IMG/VR virus record: IMGVR_UViG_3300007619_000129
Coordinates: 24,567 to 88,566 of that record
DNA length: 64,000 nt
DNA from: a virus
Strand: one strand, 5' to 3'
Positions 58,101-64,000 of this stretch are shown in pieces. The notes beneath the pieces are model-generated. The model worked only from the letters and a program-made list of their open reading frames with translations, did no database searches and was not told where the DNA came from. A program made the translations under genes and the position numbers. Positions within the stretch are counted from its first letter, which is position 1. Each line of letters begins with the position of its first letter.

Positions 58101-58955
58101 TAAATTAACGGTCTTGTCTAGCTCAATTGGGTCCCTGTCGCCATTTCTATCACTATCTGTAGCATCAAATAACATTGGAGAATATTGTGAAGAAGCAATC
58201 TTTAAATCAAAAATTAATTGAAGAAATAATTTTGTATTTGAAAAGTTTTTAAACCCATTTTCAGTGAATTGAAGTTCGTTAGTAAAATAACTTTTATAAG
58301 TCCTAATCCCTCTTGCTACATCAGAACCAAAAAATTTCCTAATGTCCAATGAATCTTTACTTGACTTTATAACAGAAACAACAGATCTCAAAAACTCAAC
58401 TTCTTCTATAGCCAAATCCATTTGTTTGTTCCAGTTTTTTCTTATTTTTTCAACTATTCCTATAGTTGATTCACTTTCGCTAAGTTGTTTTATTAGATTT
58501 ACCAATTCTTCATTTCTTAAATCTCTAGCAGACATTAAGACATCTAAAAATTTGCCCTCTGAGGTTAGTTCTGTTGAATTTTTTTCATATATTGGCTTAT
58601 AATCAACCATAAAAATTAATTCAGGTCTTTGGTTGCTAATTCCAGCCAACTGAACTGGTTTATAGTTATTGTTTGTACTACTTGCAAGCTTTAATTTCGG
58701 TCTATCAACCCTTCTTCGTGGATTTATCGGTTGTAATGGTGGAGTAAACCCAACACCATAGGTAATGTCCAATGGGGGCAATCCCGTTTTTTTAGGGGCT
58801 GTTGTGGTAGAAGATAATTGCCCACCAGCCAAAGCTAATGTTATGGGTTGTTTTGTGGCAGAAAGTTTAAGTTCTGACTCTTTTGTTTCAACCGGTTGGA
58901 CACTTATGTTGCCAATCTTTATAGTACTACCACCTAATTTTAATCCTGTTGCCAT
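55167..58955 (-). CDS. Giant structural protein with N-terminal LKLGGS motifs
   Basis: 1262 residues. The N-terminal 110 residues are low-complexity and carry GLKLGGSTIKIGN, ELKLSA and KLKLASS, then a mostly helical, charged body with coiled-coil-like stretches. A second linker near 735 has GPKLRLGSSPVNLSGL. The ATG directly follows the upstream stop. No enzyme motif was recognised. It may span the baseplate periphery or act as a scaffold for fibres. The helix content is unlike its two FN3-bearing neighbours. Confidence 0.78.
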   Translation of the reverse strand: MATGLKLGGSTIKIGNISVQPVETKESELKLSATKQPITLALAGGQLSSTTTAPKKTGLPPLDITYGVGFTPPLQPINPRRRVDRPKLKLASSTNNNYKPVQLAGISNQRPELIFMVDYKPIYEKNSTELTSEGKFLDVLMSARDLRNEELVNLIKQLSESESTIGIVEKIRKNWNKQMDLAIEEVEFLRSVVSVIKSSKDSLDIRKFFGSDVARGIRTYKSYFTNELQFTENGFKNFSNTKLFLQLIFDLKIASSQYSPMLFDATDSDRNGDRDPIELDKTVNLNDGKFSFNIGNFQSSNSDIIHMSNQAEHETLIRSLPTNFEDKIKLLTITLSKEIRVSNGLGATESQTYLSQFGANNTGNPFENIMGEPGEKITDIPLGESSISSIGRFVGNDNVVVLPFEKYFLTDENGRTYVPGNTYLIDPILENEPRFDLGKIREFKRSFENKIEGTTSLFNTLLKINKIENDPSFSESLLIHVLEDISNILDRATEEEKITRDYIMLAIISMVSTNARLKSMLFQYIVLLGLSDEVRGSAFERMSRFEFDDLTDFTEVRQRPESSKNPKEIKVTEKTAVASEARTLAFEMSRVILSEIKTYSGLSLDSNIEKENFSVESIADTLTSVESNYALVRIIEFINFVDDLIDRKGIVNDSTGRSKFNLFSVSTRSVMAFELYISLLSRFSHTFFSQKIRRKTGTSGFSHEVQVSSNRTNILLRSKGIGDVIKNFGKTTRNPQRGPKLRLGSSPVNLSGLNKLELKVDNSALSSKQERLLSNTKKSMGEAIRKLKAEDDFLRDGISLLKRTFDRIDRSVERLEEFFGRNSPNRKKIDELENQVDSNDKFAVLDDAQVNLSRALLSETLVDNVVSGGRQKTPIEQKRKVSQGTKSMWRPFLDDSDISKKARESLFEFLNDQKLSGENSTDIKILTVGIPTGFMENLRRRVEVSEVEDINISQQQIDVVSVNVYRKNLEYEDIVFKPKRYIFEMSRFMSRQRVSSANGDILLQPHLVQKNFSNETLAFVNSGDLINDKSYDFLSGPEKREMLDNHMFDYLLGLYIKIFTGLSTSEEEYLINDEIRQNPIDEESKNLFVDLLLGHIGELAGKTLTLQDLANSSSQIKNLLDKLENISVTQSSLQEINNVLIEDVPESVSIEMTENLINLMKLFGPNSFLSGPSAKRNQITSPKLFERIFNIIVDPSDFEVDTVKTNWSFTELTEKLNSKEFISLTDENGDSIIKMSPKSTQDSSVIMDEYFVTVSTVGGHVI

Positions 58956-61649
58956 CTATACAATTACCTTATTAGTTTTAGATTCAGAACCATGTTTATA
59001 GTTATTATATACTGGAACTATTCTGTAATCCATTTCTCCAATTTCGTCTTCTTCCAATAAATCTATAAATTCTAATAAATTTGAATCTGTTATTGGATGA
59101 ACCGTCCCAACAATTTCTTCCATTCTCATTCTTCTTTGTATAATAATAAAATGGTCAATTAAATTCTTGTCACCACGCACATTCCATGTGACCACATTTT
59201 TTTTCCCTCCTATATTTTTAACTTTTGCATTAGATATTTCTGGGAAAAGAGACTCTAATGAAACAGATACCTCGTGTATATTCCCAATGTTTCCAAATCC
59301 AAATTCGTCTTTTGAATGATTTCGCAATATAGAATTTGTGTTTACTATTGCCCCAGTAGATAAAATCAAAGGATGCAAAAATCTATTTGGCTTAAATGTG
59401 TATGTCCTTCCTCTAGAGTCCGTAACTTCTTTTTCAACATCTTCAAACATTGTTTCAGGAACTCTTAGTAAAGTAGAAATAAAATATAAATAACTATTTC
59501 CTGACTCAAGCGGAGAAACATTTCCCCTTTCCCTCAAAAATTCATCCGAAAACCTTTTTTCAGAAAATGTAGGAAAATGCTCAATTGCTCCTGTAGTAAG
59601 GTTTATTCTTTTTATCTTGTGAGAAATTAAACTTTGCAGTTTACCTCTTTCCTTCTCTAATGAAGTTTCAAACAAAGACAAAAGCCCCTGTCTCTCTAAT
59701 GCCTTTTTTACACGATCAAGATTTGACTCTTCTATTATTGACTCTATGTCAAATTGAACATCAACAGAACTAAACGAATTTATTATTTCAGGTTCCGATG
59801 TCACAATTTTTACTAAACCTTCAGAAAATGGAATATATTCAATAGTGTCACACCCGGTAGATATCTCTTCCTTTCCGTCAGGAAAAATAAATACCGCACA
59901 ATATTCATATATGTGCCCGAATTTAACTTCGGTATCAACAAAAATTTCACTTGGACTATTTTCTCCCACTTTAATAATCTTGTTTCCCGAAATCTTATGA
60001 GATATTGTTGTAAACTGTTTTTCGTGTAATGTTAGATCTTTTCTGAAAACCTTTAGAAATGATACCTCAGATGAAACATTAGACACCCTAACATCTATTC
60101 CTGATAATGATGGTTGGGCTACGACAACAGAAAAAAGATGTTTTTTATTTTTTTTACTTCCCTTAAAAGGTGCAGGTACAGCTACTATGTTTGAAAATAT
60201 AGACCCAACCTGATCATTTGGACCAATTGGTATTACTCTATATATTATAGTTGTTCCATTATTAACAACGTCAATAAAATTAATGGTGCCATCTGATTCT
60301 TCAAGATCTATTTCTTGTACAAATTCATAATTTGCTTTTCTTACTTGTGAATCAGGACTTATTCTTTTCCTGTAAATCCTAATTGATGTTGCAACTGGAT
60401 CAATTTGTCTAATTTCAAGTGAATTTGCTCCAATTTTTCTAAAATCAACCAACCTAACTTCGGGAGGAAAATTTGGAGTAAAAAATATTTTTATAATTTT
60501 ACTATGCTGAACTCTTTTAATAGATTGTTCAACAATCACATCATTCAAGTCAAAAAGTTCAAATTTTACATAAAAATTATCACCCTCAATAAGGTTGTCA
60601 GGAATAATAAATGTTGTTATTGTTTCAGTGTTGGGCTCTTGTTCTCTTACTACAATTGGAACAAATGAGTTTAATTCTAAATCTTCACTATCTCTAACTT
60701 CAGGACTGTCTAAAATTAACTCTTGTAAATGAGATAGTTCGTCTGGAGACACCTTCTTTCCAGACCCAATTTTTAATTTATTTTTCTTTTTCTTTTTTCT
60801 TGAACTTGATAAAGATCTAGGTCCAGAAGTTTTGTCTTTAGTTCCTAATTTTAATCCAGACCTTCTTCTCGAGGAAGAAGGATTAGTCATTCCAGAAACA
60901 GATCTGAAAGTGTTTCTTACAAAATTAGACGTTAATCCCTGTGTAGGATCAACCCCTTTTGAGATTAAAGATAAAGATAGCTTTGAAGTTGTTTTTTTAG
61001 AATTGGACAATGAAGACAACTTCAAAGAATTTGTTTGAAATACTGGAGTTGCTGTTCTTGATGAAAAATTTCTTAAATTTGGTTGAACCAATTTCAATTT
61101 TATTGAACTTCTAGTTCTTGAAGATGAAAAAGACAAATTAGAAGAAAATGTTCTGCTTTTATTCGAATTTGCTTTAAACGATACACTATTGTCTAAATTC
61201 GCTGTAGGATCACTAAAATGAGATTTTATAATCTTTTTTTTATTATTTTCTTTCTGGTTCTTTAAATCAGAAGAACTAAGCAAAATATTGTCAATAATTG
61301 TATTTGCCTTGATTGTCTTTGATGATGATGCCCCAAGAGATAATGACTTAGACGAAATTTCTCCAGCTCCTGAACTTACCCCCGATGAAAGCCTTAAATT
61401 CCTTGGTGGAACCGAAGATCTTGGCGAATTTCTAGGTACTGTTGTAAAAATTGTTGGTTCTGGATCAGGAATTTCTGACAAAATTGATACCTTAACCCCC
61501 TTCAATCCCCTTGAAACAACATCTTCCGAGTTTATTACATATGATATATCATAAACAAACTTATTGTCTTGTACGTCAACCAAAGTAGCAAAACTGTCTT
61601 CGTTTATAGAAAGACTTTTTAAAGATAGATCTGTTGAAATTCTTGGCAT
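58956..61649 (-). CDS. Large structural protein with Ser/Lys linker and FN3-like domains
   Basis: 897 residues. Residues about 80-300 are a Ser/Lys/Arg-rich linker with NLRLSSG, SLSLGASSS, SLKLSSLSN, GLKLGT and KLKIGSG. The rest reads as several fibronectin-like beta domains (IRIYRKRISPDSQ, FLKVFRKDLTLHEKQFTTIS, FIIIQRRMRMEEIVGTVHPI). No ribosome site is evident. It heads the three-gene block. A tail or baseplate adornment protein is likely; domains of this type often bind surface sugars. Confidence 0.78.
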   Translation of the reverse strand: MPRISTDLSLKSLSINEDSFATLVDVQDNKFVYDISYVINSEDVVSRGLKGVKVSILSEIPDPEPTIFTTVPRNSPRSSVPPRNLRLSSGVSSGAGEISSKSLSLGASSSKTIKANTIIDNILLSSSDLKNQKENNKKKIIKSHFSDPTANLDNSVSFKANSNKSRTFSSNLSFSSSRTRSSIKLKLVQPNLRNFSSRTATPVFQTNSLKLSSLSNSKKTTSKLSLSLISKGVDPTQGLTSNFVRNTFRSVSGMTNPSSSRRRSGLKLGTKDKTSGPRSLSSSRKKKKKNKLKIGSGKKVSPDELSHLQELILDSPEVRDSEDLELNSFVPIVVREQEPNTETITTFIIPDNLIEGDNFYVKFELFDLNDVIVEQSIKRVQHSKIIKIFFTPNFPPEVRLVDFRKIGANSLEIRQIDPVATSIRIYRKRISPDSQVRKANYEFVQEIDLEESDGTINFIDVVNNGTTIIYRVIPIGPNDQVGSIFSNIVAVPAPFKGSKKNKKHLFSVVVAQPSLSGIDVRVSNVSSEVSFLKVFRKDLTLHEKQFTTISHKISGNKIIKVGENSPSEIFVDTEVKFGHIYEYCAVFIFPDGKEEISTGCDTIEYIPFSEGLVKIVTSEPEIINSFSSVDVQFDIESIIEESNLDRVKKALERQGLLSLFETSLEKERGKLQSLISHKIKRINLTTGAIEHFPTFSEKRFSDEFLRERGNVSPLESGNSYLYFISTLLRVPETMFEDVEKEVTDSRGRTYTFKPNRFLHPLILSTGAIVNTNSILRNHSKDEFGFGNIGNIHEVSVSLESLFPEISNAKVKNIGGKKNVVTWNVRGDKNLIDHFIIIQRRMRMEEIVGTVHPITDSNLLEFIDLLEEDEIGEMDYRIVPVYNNYKHGSESKTNKVIV

Positions 61650-61679
61650 TAATTTATATTATATAATAATAGTTAGGAA

Positions 61680-62603
61680 CTAAGAAAAAATAAGGGTAAA
61701 AACATTTACAAATGTATGACTACCATAATTGTCAGTAAATAATTTCCCAACAAAAAATACTCTTTTTTCTGGAAAAATAGGATCGTTTGACAAAAAACTA
61801 CCAAAATCAATTACTTCTAATTTTTTAATTTCATTAGGCATTATTTCAAAAAATTGAGCAGCAACATTATTTTCTCTTGACGTCAATGAAAACTCAATTA
61901 CTTCCTTCGTATCAGGTAACTCACTCAATAATTCTTCAAATGTTAATATTTCTCTTTGTCCAATTGGTAAATAATTCCCCAAAGAAGAGCCGTTTGGCTC
62001 TTCAATGGTTGGCTTATTTACTGGTGGCAAAAATTTAAAATTTGGCAAATGTGACAATCTATTGTCCTGAAACAGACTTTCTGTATCATCTATTGACACT
62101 TTTTTTGGTCTGTCAGGTGATATTGGAGAATTATTGGTTGCTGAAAAATTCACTACATTATGACTCAATCTAAATTTTTCATCATCTAAAAATGGATCCG
62201 ATGAACCAATTACTCTTAATTTGTCAAAACTATCTAAAGAAGAGGATAAAACTGTTGATGCCAAAGTTGAAAAGTCACTTCCTGTGACATAAGTCAAATA
62301 CTTTACATTACTACCAGATAAAACCTTTCCCCCTAAAACTCCTAAATTTCCCCCCTTAAATACTGACAATTTCCCCGAATCATCTGACTCAAAAGTAATT
62401 TGATCTTGTGGTAAATTCGCTGCCTCTAAATAAACTCTAGACTGAGCATCTGCCGATCCACTAAGGTCAGACTTGTAAAAAGTTTTTGAATCAGAAAAAG
62501 CAACAAAACTTATATTTAAACCTCCAGTAGAAAGTTTCTTCCTCCCTTCTTGGGTAATAATCGTATCTAATATACGAGATTTCTTTTCAAGAATTCCAGA
62601 CAT
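61680..62603 (-). CDS. Structural protein sharing the ILD..IT.EGR N-terminus
   Basis: 307 residues. It begins MSGILEKKSRILDTIITQEG then has ISFVAFSDSKTFYKSD, aligning with the start of the 235-residue protein at 52251-52958. The rest is beta-rich with a Pro-rich middle and ends TFVNVFTLIFS. It lies between the fibre gene and the three giant proteins. Virion location is unknown. A shared assembly or anchoring domain at the N-terminus is suggested. Confidence 0.78.
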   Translation of the reverse strand: MSGILEKKSRILDTIITQEGRKKLSTGGLNISFVAFSDSKTFYKSDLSGSADAQSRVYLEAANLPQDQITFESDDSGKLSVFKGGNLGVLGGKVLSGSNVKYLTYVTGSDFSTLASTVLSSSLDSFDKLRVIGSSDPFLDDEKFRLSHNVVNFSATNNSPISPDRPKKVSIDDTESLFQDNRLSHLPNFKFLPPVNKPTIEEPNGSSLGNYLPIGQREILTFEELLSELPDTKEVIEFSLTSRENNVAAQFFEIMPNEIKKLEVIDFGSFLSNDPIFPEKRVFFVGKLFTDNYGSHTFVNVFTLIFS

Positions 62604-62626
62604 TTAAAGCTAATTAGCTAAAAACA

Positions 62627-62812
62627 TTAAATTGAGTCTTCTTTATTGTTTTGTTTTTCTCTTTCATTGTTTCTGACCGAAACTGCTTCCACTACCTTTT
62701 TCTGGAAAAAAAGTGCATTTTGAGCTCCGTTCAATCCTGTTTTTTTAACATATTCATCAAGAATTTCTAAAAGAACTTGTGCTTGCTCGTCTGTTAGCTC
62801 TAATTTAAGCAT
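62627..62812 (-). CDS. Small helical protein after the fibre gene
   Basis: 61 residues from the ATG at 62812, with GAGG nine bases upstream; a start five codons earlier would put that site in the coding region. It reads MLKLELTDEQAQVLLEILDE then a helix-rich, charged tail ending REKQNNKEDSI. A TATTTAT box lies 13 bases before the ATG. Its position next to a fibre gene suggests a small chaperone or regulator; no motif was recognised. Confidence 0.65.
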   Translation of the reverse strand: MLKLELTDEQAQVLLEILDEYVKKTGLNGAQNALFFQKKVVEAVSVRNNEREKQNNKEDSI

Positions 62813-62871
62813 ATTAAATAACCTCATAAATAGTTTAACATAACTATTGTTTTTTGTAAAAATGTTAGTTA

Positions 62872-64000
62872 TTATGTTACTAAACTAGTCCAACTTCCTG
62901 AAAGTTTCATATACATTGCTCCATTCCCAAAAGAACCATCAGCACGAAAATAAAAATCACCATCATTTCCAGCATCGTCTGAAGGTTCTCCCACCCCTCC
63001 TCGTAAAGCTGGAGTGCTACCAGCAGAACCAAACGTAAATGAGCCTGATGCATTAGCAACCTGATCAAGAGCGACTTCTGGAGAACCATCACTTCCATTA
63101 CCCACTGTCAATATAGGAGAAGAAGACGTCAAAGACAAGTTAGCTTCAATGTTTATGTCACCATCACTTTCTGCTATAAATAAAGAATCAGCCTCAAAAA
63201 CTCCATTGTCATATCTTTCTATTACAAACCCAGGAGAACCACCAGACGTTTTCTTAGCTAATGACCAAAACTCTGTTCCCCCCTCTCTAAACCTTATGTC
63301 AGCATTGTCAGATGATGAATCAAGTACAACCTCAACCGCCCCTGTTCCATCTCCTACCGTCAGTGTCGGAGCCGATGACGTCAGAGATAAGTCCGCCTCT
63401 AACCGCATCGTCCCGTCGTCCACATCCATCGTCATGAACGTGTGTTGATCTCCCCCTGCGCTATTGAGCCTATTCCAAATTAAATCTTCATTCGTGTGGT
63501 GTTGAATTCTCCAACGCACGACACCATTGTCCATAAAATCCCAACGTGCGACATCTCCGTTAGGCTTGTCAAAAGCAATTCGGGGTACCCCACCAGTTCC
63601 ATTGCCAACTGTTAATGTTGGTGAATCACTATCCAGTGTAAGATCCGCCTCCATTGTTATATTTCCAGATCGATCAATGTCCAACGTAGTCGCTTGGAAT
63701 GAACCGTTAATATATCTCAGTACCCGAAGATTACTACCTGCACTTTCGTCCTGTTGAATTGACCATTGGTGGGATCCAGTAGTGGCAAATCGAATAATCG
63801 GATCGTTGCTTCCATCTTCGCCACCATCCAAATAAAGAATAGGAGAACCACTTCCGTCGCCAACTGTCAGCGTTGGAGATGAACTTGTTAAGTCTAAATT
63901 TGCTTCAATCTCAATGTCACCAGTGTCATCATCAATGAATAGTGATGTTGCTTCAACAGAACCATTCTCATATCTTTGCAATAAAAATCCAGGATTTCCA
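62872..64000 (-). CDS. Tail fibre-like repeat protein, 3' part (runs off right edge)
   Basis: The frame runs to the window edge, with no start in view; an internal TTG at 63981 is not a real start. The visible 375 residues contain four copies of SSxPTLTVGDGxG-type strands, spaced about 70-100 residues apart and separated by FxxxGxxxWSL-like and RYxNGxxEAxxL segments, ending with FYFRADGSFGNGAMYMKLSG. Such repeats are typical of trimeric fibre or adhesion shafts. It heads this block of fibre-side genes. Confidence 0.82.
   Translation of the reverse strand, partial: GNPGFLLQRYENGSVEATSLFIDDDTGDIEIEANLDLTSSSPTLTVGDGSGSPILYLDGGEDGSNDPIIRFATTGSHQWSIQQDESAGSNLRVLRYINGSFQATTLDIDRSGNITMEADLTLDSDSPTLTVGNGTGGVPRIAFDKPNGDVARWDFMDNGVVRWRIQHHTNEDLIWNRLNSAGGDQHTFMTMDVDDGTMRLEADLSLTSSAPTLTVGDGTGAVEVVLDSSSDNADIRFREGGTEFWSLAKKTSGGSPGFVIERYDNGVFEADSLFIAESDGDINIEANLSLTSSSPILTVGNGSDGSPEVALDQVANASGSFTFGSAGSTPALRGGVGEPSDDAGNDGDFYFRADGSFGNGAMYMKLSGSWTSLVT

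Noticed and set aside
1-64000. CRISPR arrays, rRNA, tRNA and transposase genes
   Set aside because: No regularly spaced repeats, RNA gene signatures or transposase motifs were seen. The mobile elements here are inteins and homing endonucleases.

Overview
This window is a contiguous piece of an AT-rich, contractile-tailed phage (myovirus) whose virion genes follow the T4 plan. Almost every gene lies on the minus strand and is read from high to low coordinates. Gene starts and stops usually touch or overlap, and there is no host-type metabolism, tRNA, rRNA or CRISPR array. The host cannot be named from the sequence. Many starts have an AGGAG-type ribosome binding site, and GTG or TTG starts are common.

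Layout in the direction of transcription (64 kb to 0). About 64.0-47.5 kb: fibre and adornment proteins, comprising a repeat-rich fibre running off the right edge, three very large linked proteins with fibronectin-like segments and recurring LKLGS-type motifs, a LamG-type protein, and a homing endonuclease gene placed neatly between two structural genes. About 47.5-40.1 kb: accessory and DNA-metabolism genes, comprising a GNAT-like protein, a RuvC-like nuclease, a zinc-metalloprotease-like membrane protein with a duplicated active site, a DnaG-type primase, and an Mre11-Rad50 (T4 gp47-gp46) fusion. About 40.0-23.2 kb: the head module, comprising large terminase, portal with three inteins, prohead protease, several small proteins that are probably virion or core components, a second tail-tube-like protein, scaffold and major capsid protein, closed by a terminator. 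About 23.0-18.5 kb: a mobile or accessory island with a Vsr-like homing endonuclease, an HNH endonuclease, a GNAT-DNA methyltransferase fusion and two unknown genes. About 18.5-0 kb: neck (gp13-like, gp14-like), sheath terminator (gp15-like), two different tail sheath proteins, tail tube, baseplate-hub assembly proteins, tape measure, and a partial large protein running off the left edge.

The genes form a packaging, head, neck and tail assembly line plus a small recombination/replication set. The terminase loads DNA through the portal; the gp21-like protease probably matures scaffold and capsid; neck proteins seal the head; sheath, tube and tape measure build the tail; the large fibre-side proteins probably decorate the baseplate. 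The most unusual features are the three paralogous inteins in one portal gene (two separated by only six extein residues), the gp47-gp46 fusion, the GNAT-methyltransferase fusion in the capsid-neck interval, the tandem duplication of an HExxH active site, paired sheath and tube paralogues, a short LxxIIREE-like helix that recurs in likely head proteins, and the LKLGS motif shared by three neighbouring giant proteins. All functions are read from motifs and gene order; no database search was run.
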